Below are positions 17,108 through 24,914 of a stretch of DNA of 64,000 nt, piece after piece. Each line of letters starts with the position of its first letter. The stretch's first letter is position 1. The stretch is from NCBI RefSeq assembly GCF_902459735.1, contig NZ_CABPRV010000003.1, forward strand, positions 496,001-560,000, written 5' to 3'. This DNA is from Pandoraea capi (GTDB taxonomy: Bacteria; Pseudomonadota; Gammaproteobacteria; Burkholderiales; Burkholderiaceae). A model generated the notes under the pieces. It saw nothing but the letters and a program-made list of their open reading frames with translations. It was not told the DNA's origin and ran no database searches. Both the position numbers and the translations under genes were made by a program.

Positions 17108-19402
17108 TCAAACGGATGGCTCGAAGCCATCGTCGGACGACGAAGGCACGTCCTCCCCGGGACCGTGGGCGCCGTCATGCTTCGCCGCGACGTCTTCGGC
17201 GTCGCTCGTCTGCATCCGCTTCGCCGCGTCCCGTAGATCGGCGATGCTCTGCTTGACGAGGTGGATGCGATCGCGCGGCGCAGGATAGGGACGCGTGACG
17301 GACACGACGAACGGATTGCCCGCACGGTGCCCGGCGTCGGCGAGCGAGACGTCGAGCATGCCCATCATTTCCTCGATGTCATCGGCATGCCGGAACGACG
17401 ATGCCTTCACCCGGCTCCAGGGATCGAGCAGCACCGTGGAGTCTCTCGTCAGGAACACGGCGGCGGTGAATTTCTCGCCGTTGATGCCGTCGACATGTCC
17501 CGCGACGGGCGGTTGCGGCGTGTTCAGTTCCAGCAGATCGATGAACTGATCCGATTCGGTGTAGAGCACCATGACATGTGGCGGGTGCCCTTGCGGCCGC
17601 ACGGTGATCATCCGGATATGGGGCGACGGCACGCCGCGCGTGAGGAGATAGTGAAAGAGGATTTCGGCGTTCTCCTGACAGAACGCTTCGGGGCTGAGCG
17701 TGTAGAAGCCCGTCTCGGCATAGTTGTCGTAATGAATGGTCGTGATGGTGGCCGCTTCGCGCTGTTGCTCGAACAGCGTCGCGTGCGGATCGAGGCGCAT
17801 GAGTTGCGGCACCAGTACCCGGCGGTGCTCGACAATCGAGTTGTCACGCATCGCGCGCAGGTCTTCACGGTTCGTGCGCATCAGGTGCATGCGGCTCAGA
17901 TCGTCGTACGCTTTCAGAATCGCTTCGCGCACCTGTGGGCGCTTGATGTGACGGATCGCGTCGGCGACCTGATTCATGCTGGTGCCCACGCTGTCCGGCG
18001 TCGACTCGCGGCTGGGGCCGCAGCCGCCGCCGCAAAGACGCAATGCCCGCTCAGCGCGCCACGTGCCAGTGTGCGCGTCGAACGTGACGGGGATCTGCGC
18101 GCGTGTGCCGCGCGGCGCGTCGACGAGCCAGTGTTCGTCACCGGAAGCGTTCGATGTGCCGGGTGCGCGTGTGACACGGTAGTAGCCCGCCTCACCGCGC
18201 AGATAGTGACGGCCGTCGACGAGGATGAGTTGCGCGTGCGGTTCGGGAGGGAGTGATTCCGGCGACAACTGCTGCGCGTAGCCCGTGAGGTATTCGTGTT
18301 CTGCGTCGATGTGTGAACGTCGTGCGGATGTCGCCGATGCCAAGATTTGCCCGTCCTGCTGCACATCCGGGATCTCGTTGGCGACGGCTTCGTCAGATGC
18401 CGCGACGGGAACGCCGTCAGGTAGTGCAGCGGCCAGTGGGGCGGGGGGTGCGTCGGCACTTATGTCGGGGACGTCGGGGCCAACGTCGGTGATTGCGTCG
18501 GACCGTATCGCGTCCACCGAATGGCGCGATGCATCCAGCACATCGGTCTCGCTTTGCGCGACGACATCGGCTCGCACAGCCGTCGGTTCGGCAACCTCGC
18601 GACTTTGTACCGCGGCCGACGAGAGCGCCGGATTTCCCGGTGCCACGTCGCGGAACTCGCCATCGGCATTCATAGGAATCGCGGCCCCGAGCGAGCGCGG
18701 ATCGCTCATCTGGATCAGCGAGGCGATGCGCTCCGCGATGGGCATCTCACCCTGTGCCGCGTCTGCGGCGAGGTCAGCCACATAGGCGGGCAGACGCAGT
18801 CGCTGCACGGACGGCACGAGGCCGGTGATCTGGTCGACGAAGTCGCCGATGCGCTGCATCGTCGCTAACGTGTCACCACCAATCGATTCCCCGCTGACGG
18901 CGAAGCGAAGGTCGTCGATGGACTGTCCCAGATGACGGAACGGCGCGCTCGCGGCCCCGACCGCTCTCAGCAGATCCGGGAACGGGTAATCGGTCTTGAT
19001 GGCGGCGCTTCGGATCGGCAGGATCCTGACGTCATCCTCGACGCTGCCCGGTGTGCCGACGTCAGGCGGCTGGCGCTGACGAAGCCCGCCGGCCGGAATC
19101 TCAGGCATCGCCGAGGTGCGCGCTGCGAGATTGGCAACGACGGCGAGTGCGAGTACAGCAGGCCATGGGGACACGCCATCGCGCTGCGAGGTATTGCGAG
19201 GGCGACGCGGCGCAGTGCGGGCGTTGCTGGCGGTGAGGGTGTTGAGGGGGTTGGCGCGTTGCGTGATTCGCGAGCCACGAAATCGCCGGGGAAACTCGTG
19301 TGCACTGTGCGTGCTGCGAGCATTGCGGCGCGGGTCGGATGCGTGTGAGCGCGTGTAGGAAGGCGGGGCGACGATTGCGCGATGGTGGGACACATACGGC
19401 AT
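17108..19402 (-). CDS. Paralogue A: large putative secreted/anchored Cys-His-Asp protein, first of five
   Basis: 764 residues from MPYVSHHR; GGAGG sits 7 bases before the ATG. Leader rich in Arg/Ser, hydrophobic segment PWPAVLALAVVANLAAR (79-95), helical module at about 138-236 (ITGLVPSV, RLRLPAYV, SDPR), and a long acidic Ala/Asp/Val-rich linker (about 240-365). Beta module at 368-465 with HYLRGEAGYYR, HWLVDAPR and LCGGGC (Cys457, Cys461). Putative triad Cys575, His609, Asp660. Unlike C-E it lacks a Ser/Gly tail and instead has a helical, charged end closing with PSSSDDGFEPSV. It is the first gene of the array; a 176-bp gap separates it from the nitronate monooxygenase gene on the same strand, and I see no clear promoter or terminator there. 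Confidence 0.85.
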   Translation of the reverse strand: MPYVSHHRAIVAPPSYTRSHASDPRRNARSTHSAHEFPRRFRGSRITQRANPLNTLTASNARTAPRRPRNTSQRDGVSPWPAVLALAVVANLAARTSAMPEIPAGGLRQRQPPDVGTPGSVEDDVRILPIRSAAIKTDYPFPDLLRAVGAASAPFRHLGQSIDDLRFAVSGESIGGDTLATMQRIGDFVDQITGLVPSVQRLRLPAYVADLAADAAQGEMPIAERIASLIQMSDPRSLGAAIPMNADGEFRDVAPGNPALSSAAVQSREVAEPTAVRADVVAQSETDVLDASRHSVDAIRSDAITDVGPDVPDISADAPPAPLAAALPDGVPVAASDEAVANEIPDVQQDGQILASATSARRSHIDAEHEYLTGYAQQLSPESLPPEPHAQLILVDGRHYLRGEAGYYRVTRAPGTSNASGDEHWLVDAPRGTRAQIPVTFDAHTGTWRAERALRLCGGGCGPSRESTPDSVGTSMNQVADAIRHIKRPQVREAILKAYDDLSRMHLMRTNREDLRAMRDNSIVEHRRVLVPQLMRLDPHATLFEQQREAATITTIHYDNYAETGFYTLSPEAFCQENAEILFHYLLTRGVPSPHIRMITVRPQGHPPHVMVLYTESDQFIDLLELNTPQPPVAGHVDGINGEKFTAAVFLTRDSTVLLDPWSRVKASSFRHADDIEEMMGMLDVSLADAGHRAGNPFVVSVTRPYPAPRDRIHLVKQSIADLRDAAKRMQTSDAEDVAAKHDGAHGPGEDVPSSSDDGFEPSV

Positions 19403-19578
19403 GGGCAGACCTCCGGAAGACGGGCCGGGCATGCGCAGCGTCCACTGCGATACCCAATGCCCGGGGGGAGGAGATTGCCATTGCGAAGCGCGCCGATGCT
19501 TGTGATTCGGCCGGGCGCGCTATCGATTTTGACGGCCTGTCCGCTCGTGCGCGCTCAGGCCATCAGCTCGTCAACGCG

Positions 19579-20526
19579 TCAGCCTGCCAGTCGCTTGCGC
19601 GTGTCGTCGTACTCCTGCTTCAGTCGCGCGATGATCTCTGCGGCCGGACGCACGTCGTCCATCAGCCCCACACCCTGACCCGCGCCCCAGATGTCTTTCC
19701 ACGCTTTCGCCTTGGAGAAGTTCATCGCGGACTTGTCGGCCGTGGGCAGATCGTCGGGATCGAGTCCCGCATTGAGAATGCTCTGGCGGATATAGTTGCC
19801 GGACACGCCCGTGAACAGGTTCGTGTAGATGATGTCGTTCGCGCTGGCGTCGACGATGGCCTGCTTGTAGTTATCGCTCGCGTTCGCTTCCGTCGACGCG
19901 ATGAAGCGCGTGCCGATATAGGCGAGATCCGCACCCATCGCCTGCGCAGCGAGAATCGAACCGCCATTGGCGATCGAGCCGGAGAGCACGATGGGGCCGT
20001 CGAAGATCTTGCGCACTTCACCGACCAGCGCGAACGGCGAGAGCATGCCCGCGTGCCCGCCGGCCCCGGCCGCCACCAGAATCAGGCCGTCCACACCGGC
20101 TTCGAGCGCCTTGTTGGCGTGACGCAGATTGATCACGTCGTGCAGCACGATGCCGCCGTAGCTGTGCACCGCGTCGAGCACTTCCTTGGGCGGCGCCCGC
20201 AGGCTCGTGATGAAGATCGGCACTCGATGCTCGACGCATACGCGCACGTCATGTTCCAGTCGCTGGTTCGACTGGTGCACGATCTGGTTGACGGCCAGCG
20301 GCCCGACGACCGCGTCCGGATTCGCCGCCTTGTACGACGCCAGCTCCTCGGTAATGCGCGAGAGCCAGTCTTCGAGAATCTGTGGCTCGCGCGCGTTGAG
20401 CGCGGGGAACGAGCCGACGATACCGGCCTTGCACTGCGCGAGCACCAGTTCCGGATAGCTCACGATGAACATCGGCGAGGCCACGACGGGCAGCGCCAGG
20501 TTTTGCAGAATCTTGGGAAGGGCCAT
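19579..20526 (-). CDS. Nitronate monooxygenase (2-nitropropane dioxygenase family)
   Basis: A 315-residue FMN-dependent TIM-barrel enzyme that oxidises alkyl nitronates to carbonyl compounds and nitrite; in bacteria it detoxifies propionate-3-nitronate and related compounds. Seen: N-terminal PVVASPMFIVSYPELV, GIVGSFPALNAR, the flavin-binding GLILVAAGAGGHAG (about residues 147-160), GPIVLSGSIANGGSI and AQAMGADLAYIGTRF. Normal length. A TATAAT -10 box overlapped by a perfect palindrome lies about 130 bp upstream, so it is probably repressed by a TetR-type regulator encoded elsewhere. It reads towards the five-paralogue array. Confidence 0.9.
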   Translation of the reverse strand: MALPKILQNLALPVVASPMFIVSYPELVLAQCKAGIVGSFPALNAREPQILEDWLSRITEELASYKAANPDAVVGPLAVNQIVHQSNQRLEHDVRVCVEHRVPIFITSLRAPPKEVLDAVHSYGGIVLHDVINLRHANKALEAGVDGLILVAAGAGGHAGMLSPFALVGEVRKIFDGPIVLSGSIANGGSILAAQAMGADLAYIGTRFIASTEANASDNYKQAIVDASANDIIYTNLFTGVSGNYIRQSILNAGLDPDDLPTADKSAMNFSKAKAWKDIWGAGQGVGLMDDVRPAAEIIARLKQEYDDTRKRLAG

Positions 20527-20640
20527 GAAGTCTCCTGAATCCGGACGTTCGGCAAGCGACCCCTTTCATCGCACGTAGAGGCCGTCGCATCGTTGCTGCC
20601 TGCGCAAGATGCCTGCCGCTGGAAAGATGGGGCACATTCG

Positions 20641-20660
20641 CGAACGATCGTTCGATTATA
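20641..20660 (-). promoter_or_regulatory. Promoter with TetR-like palindromic operator for the nitronate monooxygenase gene
   Basis: The minus strand has a perfect TATAAT (20655-20660) followed at once by the 14-bp perfect palindrome CGAACGATCGTTCG (20641-20654), which would cover the transcription start. No good -35 hexamer is seen. GAACGATCGTTC-type palindromes are common TetR-family operators. Confidence 0.6.
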
Positions 20661-20734
20661 GGGGGATTCGGACGTTGCCCGACGGGCGGTCACTCGAAGA
20701 AAGCTTCGGTTCTTGCCTCGCGATGTCGCCCCTA

Positions 20735-20910
20735 TCAGGGAAAGTCCTCTTGGGAGGTGACCAGGCGCTGACTACGATGAAGACGCGTGCCAGGGGACAT
20801 CGGCATCAGGGTGTCGCAGGACGAGCGCCGCGTTAGCGACCGCAGCGTTCGTCCGGCACGTCACGTCCTCAAACGCCGCTCGCCTCACGGCCAAGCGGCG
20901 TTATTTTTTT
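20735..20910 (+). ncRNA. Candidate small RNA ending in a strong terminator
   Basis: In the 500-bp gap between two minus-strand genes there is a textbook plus-strand terminator: AACGCCGCT (20872-20880) pairs with AGCGGCGTT (20894-20902), followed by an uninterrupted run of seven T (20904-20910). No plausible plus-strand protein gene ends here. A weak TTGCCT/TATCAG pair near 20716-20741 could start an RNA of roughly 170 nt. The 5' end is a guess; the terminator is clear. Confidence 0.35.
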
Positions 20911-21028
20911 GCCCCGCTCATTCCGGCCATTCCGGACGCTCAGGCGATTCCCGCTATTCCTGCCATTCCCGCGCCCCGACCGGCTTCAGTCATCCCGGCC
21001 ATCGCGTGCCGCCGGGCGTCCGACCCTA

Positions 21029-21952
21029 TCAAACGGCGTGCAGCGTGTCCGTTTCGCTCGCATAACGCAGGGCACCGGCTTTCGCGAGTTCCGCCACCAG
21101 GGTGTCGAGCAGCGCCGGCCAGCCGGACGGCGGCGCGAGCATCGCTGCCGCGTTGCGCCACGCGCGCGCAGTGTCGAGCGTGGCCTTGAGCGCTGCGCTC
21201 GTCATCTCCCCTTCAGCCATCAGACGGAAGACGATCAGCACCTTGAGGGCGTTGCGGGCATTGCGGGCGGGATCGCCTTGCAGGTAGTCGAGTCGGGAGC
21301 GAGCGGCGGCCAGCGCGCCGCCGATATCGTCGAACGGCTTGCCGTGACCGGGAATGACGACCGACACGTCGATCTGTTCGATCAGGTCGAGCACGGCAGC
21401 CTGCTCGGCGAATCCCGACTCACCGTCGAGTTCCGGGAAGATGACGCCGAAGCCACGCTCCCACAACGCATCGCCGGAAATCAGAATGCCGTCGGCCGTG
21501 TTGTAGAGCATGAGCGCGTGCGGATCGTGCCCCGGCGCGCCGAGTACGAGCCATTCATGGTCGCCGAGCAGCACGGTGTCGCCGGGCGACAGGGTGTCGT
21601 CGAACGTGAAGCGCGCGCATTGCTGGCCGGTCGCTTCGAACGACAGGCGGCGCTCGTCCCAGTGACGCACCGGATCGGCTTCGGCCGCCGGCACCCACGT
21701 ACGGCAACCGTAGCGCGCCTGGAGCGCGGCGTTGCCGCCGCAGTGGTCGGAATGCAGATGCGTATTGATGAGGCGTGCGAGCGGCTGGCCTTCGGGCAGC
21801 GCGTGCGCGACGAGCGCGAGCGTCTGTTCCGAATGGCTGACATAGCCGCTGTCGACGAGCGCGGGTTCGTCGCCGGAGAACAGCACGTTGTTCGATGAGA
21901 GCCAGCCGCGCTCGAACACGCGCAGCCCGGCGGGCAGGGCAAGCGAGGTCAT
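21029..21952 (-). CDS. MBL-fold metallo-hydrolase
   Basis: 307 residues from the ATG giving MTSLALPAGLRVFERGW; the longer frame upstream overlaps the next gene. The metal-binding motif THLHSDHCGG (about residues 83-92), GAPGHDPHALMLY, SGDALW and VIPGHGKP place it in the metallo-beta-lactamase fold hydrolases, which bind two metal ions (usually Zn or Fe) and often cleave thioesters. The substrate cannot be told. Last gene of the minus-strand run that begins with the GhrA-like dehydrogenase, where several thioester enzymes occur, so an acyl-CoA-related role is plausible. Downstream is the orphan plus-strand terminator. Confidence 0.83.
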   Translation of the reverse strand: MTSLALPAGLRVFERGWLSSNNVLFSGDEPALVDSGYVSHSEQTLALVAHALPEGQPLARLINTHLHSDHCGGNAALQARYGCRTWVPAAEADPVRHWDERRLSFEATGQQCARFTFDDTLSPGDTVLLGDHEWLVLGAPGHDPHALMLYNTADGILISGDALWERGFGVIFPELDGESGFAEQAAVLDLIEQIDVSVVIPGHGKPFDDIGGALAAARSRLDYLQGDPARNARNALKVLIVFRLMAEGEMTSAALKATLDTARAWRNAAAMLAPPSGWPALLDTLVAELAKAGALRYASETDTLHAV

Positions 21953-22007
21953 TGGGCGTATCTCATGGCGTCGTTGGATGACGGACAGGGGGCCTGGATC
22001 GCCGCGC

Positions 22008-22439
22008 TCACGCCGGCTTGGCGCACACAAGGATCTTGGCCGTGGCGGCGATCACCGTCTCGCCGTGCTGGTTGACGGCTTCACCGTCGAGCGAAACGAT
22101 ATCGCCCGCGAGCTTCTCCTTCCACAGGCTGTCGGTGACGGTCCAGCGCACGGTGATGTCGTCACCCGCATGCACGGCGCGTCGCAGCTTCATGTCGAAT
22201 TCGAGCCCGAGCGGTTGCGCCGTCTTCGAGTAGTGCGTGGCGAGCAACGCGGCGAGATAGGACATCTGCTGCGTGCCCGACGAGATCAGCCCGCCGAAAC
22301 GCGGATCGGCGGCGGCGTATTCGGCGTCGAGATGCAGCGGATTGAAGTCGTGCGCGAGCGTGGAGAACTCACGGATCGAATCCGGCGAGAAATGATGACT
22401 GGCGGAGAAGGTCTCGCCGACGGTAACGATTTTTCCCAT
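22008..22439 (-). CDS. MaoC-like acyl-CoA dehydratase/hydratase
   Basis: 143 residues from MGKIVTVGETF; the start codon lies beyond the upstream gene's end, and an earlier in-frame ATG is less likely. Single hot-dog domain with the hydratase-2 motif AHDFNPLHLD (Asp and His, residues about 29-38), then DPRFGGLISSGTQQMSY. Family members hydrate trans-2-enoyl-CoA to R-3-hydroxyacyl-CoA. Member of the mvaB operon; with hbd-type and thioesterase genes nearby it could process branched-chain or short acyl-CoA. Specificity is unknown. Confidence 0.83.
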   Translation of the reverse strand: MGKIVTVGETFSASHHFSPDSIREFSTLAHDFNPLHLDAEYAAADPRFGGLISSGTQQMSYLAALLATHYSKTAQPLGLEFDMKLRRAVHAGDDITVRWTVTDSLWKEKLAGDIVSLDGEAVNQHGETVIAATAKILVCAKPA

Positions 22440-22502
22440 ATGCGATGACTGAAAGTTGGAGCGATGCGCTGAAGGTGCCATCAGGCGGCGTTCATGCGTC
22501 GT

Positions 22503-22736
22503 TTATGTGTCGTGCTTGCCCGCGATCACGCGACGGTACATCTCGGGCGGCGGTTCGTGTTCGGCGCGTCGTGCGGGCAAGTGCGACCAGACGAGCCGCT
22601 TCGCGTCGTCCGTCATCGTCGACCACGACGCGATCTCGTCGATGGTGCGCCAGCATCCCGAGCACCAGCCCGTCGCCGGATTCATGCGGCAGATGTTGGT
22701 GCAGGGCGAGGGGACGGGGGCGTCGGGAGCGGTCAT
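22503..22736 (-). CDS. DUF1289 family small cysteine-rich protein
   Basis: 77 residues starting MTAPDAPVPSP. The sequence PCTNICRMNPATGWCSGCWR holds the four conserved Cys (C-x3-C-x8-C-x2-C) of DUF1289, a family of short proteins thought to bind a metal or iron-sulphur cluster. Function is not established. It sits between a MaoC dehydratase and a FlK-like thioesterase gene in the same direction with short gaps, and is probably co-transcribed. Confidence 0.8.
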   Translation of the reverse strand: MTAPDAPVPSPCTNICRMNPATGWCSGCWRTIDEIASWSTMTDDAKRLVWSHLPARRAEHEPPPEMYRRVIAGKHDT

Positions 22737-22764
22737 GTGCGGGTCGTGAGGATGAACGATGGCG

Positions 22765-23202
22765 TCAGACAGGCAGACCGAGTCTGGCGGCTTTTTCGCG
22801 CAGCTTGCCGTGAAAGCGTTCCTGATCGACGATGACGCGCTCATGCGTGCCGGCGCTCACCTTGTCGAGCCCGTCCCACGCTTCGACTTCGAAGCGCAGC
22901 GTGCGGCCCGTGACATCGACCAGCTTGCCCTGAATGCGCAGCGTATCGCCGGCCGGTGTGGCGGCCAGATGCGAGAAGGAGACGAGCGTGCCGAGCGACT
23001 GCTCGCGCGGCCAGTCGAGATACGGACGAATGGCTTGCAGGCACGCGCATTCGAGAATGCCCGCAAGATAGCCGGTCGCGAGGACCGCAGGCATCTCTCG
23101 GCAGAGTTCGACATCGTCATAGAGTTCGGGCACCACGGCTTTCTTCGGCACACGATACGTCCACTCGAATGTCAGTCCCGGCACAAGTTCGGGGCTCGGC
23201 AT
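22765..23202 (-). CDS. FlK-like hot-dog thioesterase
   Basis: 145 residues. It resembles the fluoroacetyl-CoA thioesterase (FlK) group: Thr in VLATGYLAG and Glu in ILECACL are 8 residues apart, as Thr42 and Glu50 are in FlK, and GTLVSFSHLAATPAG carries the equivalent of the catalytic His. In FlK these three residues act in acyl-CoA hydrolysis. The natural substrate here is unlikely to be fluoroacetyl-CoA; a short or branched acyl-CoA is more probable given HMG-CoA lyase in the same operon. No signal peptide; cytoplasmic. Confidence 0.78.
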   Translation of the reverse strand: MPSPELVPGLTFEWTYRVPKKAVVPELYDDVELCREMPAVLATGYLAGILECACLQAIRPYLDWPREQSLGTLVSFSHLAATPAGDTLRIQGKLVDVTGRTLRFEVEAWDGLDKVSAGTHERVIVDQERFHGKLREKAARLGLPV

Positions 23203-23269
23203 GGCAGGTCTCCTTGAGGTTGTGGTCCTGACTGCGCGATGACGTTGGCCAGCGCCTGACGATGGCCGG

Positions 23270-23788
23270 TCAGGCGCGCAGGGCGATGTCGACGACCGGC
23301 GCGCCTGTCATGGCGACCAGTTGCTGCGGCGTGAGGTTGAACACGGCGTGCGGGTGGCCGGCCGCAGCCCACAGGCTGGCGAGCTTGAGCAGGTCTTCGT
23401 CGATCAGCGTGACGGGCGACACCACATGCCCGATGGGGCTGACGCCGCCGATCGAGTAGCCGGTCTTCTCCTTGACGAAGCGGGCGTCGGCGCGCGCGAG
23501 CTCACCGACTTGCGCGGCGACCTTCCTCTCGTCCACACGATTGACACCGCTGGCGATGACCAGCACGGGGGTGTCGTCGGAGGCGCGGCGGAAGATGATC
23601 GATTTCGCGATCTGTGCAACTTCGCAGCCGAGACCGGCGGCGGCTTCGGCAGACGTCTTGCCCGTGGCCGGCAGCAGGACGATGGGCTGATCGTGGCCCA
23701 TGCCCGCGAGCAGGCGCGCGACGTGGCGTGCGCCTTCGGGCAGGTCCTGCGCGTCGGCGGATTCGGGGAGGTGCGGGGTTTCGCTCAT
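23270..23788 (-). CDS. YbaK/EbsC-family aminoacyl-tRNA deacylase
   Basis: 172 residues if started at MSETPHLP; MDPT four codons upstream is also possible. The domain hydrolyses mischarged tRNA, usually Cys-tRNA(Pro) or a related product. Seen: the catalytic-region lysine in CEVAQIAKSIIF, SGVNRVDERKVA, TGYSIGGVSPIGH and DIALRA at the end, all typical of YbaK-like editing proteins. Full length. It lies just downstream of mvaB in the same operon; the link to leucine breakdown is probably positional only. Confidence 0.87.
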   Translation of the reverse strand: MSETPHLPESADAQDLPEGARHVARLLAGMGHDQPIVLLPATGKTSAEAAAGLGCEVAQIAKSIIFRRASDDTPVLVIASGVNRVDERKVAAQVGELARADARFVKEKTGYSIGGVSPIGHVVSPVTLIDEDLLKLASLWAAAGHPHAVFNLTPQQLVAMTGAPVVDIALRA

Positions 23789-23885
23789 GGTCGGGTCCAT
23801 TGGCGTCGCGCGAATCGCGCGAGGCGTAATCAGTGGATGCAGTGGATGCCGCGCATGCAAAGTGCCGCGGCGTGAGACAACGGTG

Positions 23886-24818
23886 TCACGCGCTGGCGGC
23901 GACGTCCTTCATCTTGGCTAGCATCGCGCGGCCCACGCGCGACGCGTTCGGGCGGCCGATGGCCTGCGAGATGTAATCGCCGGTATGCACCACGGCTTCG
24001 AGGTCGATCCCCGTCTCGATGCCAAGACCTTGCAGCAGATACAGCACGTCTTCCGTCGCGACATTGCCCGTCGCGCCCTTGGCGTACGGGCAGCCGCCGA
24101 GACCGGCGACGGACGAGTGGAAGATCGAGATGCCCGAGAGCAGGGCGGCGTAGATGTTGGCCGTTGCCTGACCGTACGTGTCGTGGAAGTGACCCGACAG
24201 GCGTTCGATGGGGAACACTTTGGCACAGGCTTCCATGACTTCGCGGGTGCGCGAGGGGGTGCCCACGCCGATGGTGTCCGCAATGTCGATCTCGTCGCAG
24301 CCGAGTGCAGCGAGCCGCTGGACGACGTCCACCACGCTGGCGACCGGCACTTCGCCCTGATACGGGCAGCCGAGCGCGCACGAGATGCTGCCGCGCAGAC
24401 GCAGGCCTGCGTCCTTGGCGGCACGCGCGACCGGTTCGAAGCGCGTGATGCTCTCTTCGATGGAACAGTTGATATTGCGCTGCGAGAACGCTTCGCTCGC
24501 GGCGGAGAAGATGACGACTTCGTCGGCTTTCGCGGCCACTGCGCCCTCGAAGCCCCGCATGTTCGGCGTGAGCACCGAGTAGATCGTGCCCGGACGGCGC
24601 GTGATCCCGGCCATCACTTCCGCGCCGTCGGCCATCTGCGGCACCCACTTCGGCGAGACGAACGACGTTGCCTCGATATTGGCGAAGCCCGCCGCGGACA
24701 GGCGGTCCACCAGCGCGATCTTGATATCCGTGGGGACGGGCTGCTTCTCGTTTTGCAGGCCGTCGCGCGGGCCGACTTCAACGACTTTCACACGTTGCGG
24801 CAGATGGGATGCGGACAT
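23886..24818 (-). CDS. mvaB: Hydroxymethylglutaryl-CoA lyase
   Basis: 310 residues. Cleaves 3-hydroxy-3-methylglutaryl-CoA to acetoacetate and acetyl-CoA, the last step of leucine breakdown. Seen: VEVGPRDGLQNEKQ (active-site Arg/Asp, residues about 13-26), NIEATSFVSPKWVPQMAD, GHFHDTYGQA (metal-binding His pair) and GCPYAKGATGNVATEDVLY with the catalytic Cys; family members usually have GASGN where this one has GATGN. Preceded by the GhrA-like gene, whose upstream region carries a LiuR-like palindrome, so it is predicted to be LiuR-controlled although it is 13 kb from the nearest liu gene. Confidence 0.94.
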   Translation of the reverse strand: MSASHLPQRVKVVEVGPRDGLQNEKQPVPTDIKIALVDRLSAAGFANIEATSFVSPKWVPQMADGAEVMAGITRRPGTIYSVLTPNMRGFEGAVAAKADEVVIFSAASEAFSQRNINCSIEESITRFEPVARAAKDAGLRLRGSISCALGCPYQGEVPVASVVDVVQRLAALGCDEIDIADTIGVGTPSRTREVMEACAKVFPIERLSGHFHDTYGQATANIYAALLSGISIFHSSVAGLGGCPYAKGATGNVATEDVLYLLQGLGIETGIDLEAVVHTGDYISQAIGRPNASRVGRAMLAKMKDVAASA

Positions 24819-24914
24819 GGGGATCGGTCTCCTCTGATTCCTCTGTTTCGTCTGATGGGGCTTGGCAGCGGCGTCCTGGATGTTAAGTACGTGATGGACG
24901 GCGCGGGCGGTAAA

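Noticed and set aside
19403-19578. HrpB-type hrpII box (TTCG-N16-TTCG) before the five-paralogue array
   Set aside because: No pair of TTCG at this spacing on the minus strand, so type III co-regulation is not supported by this element.
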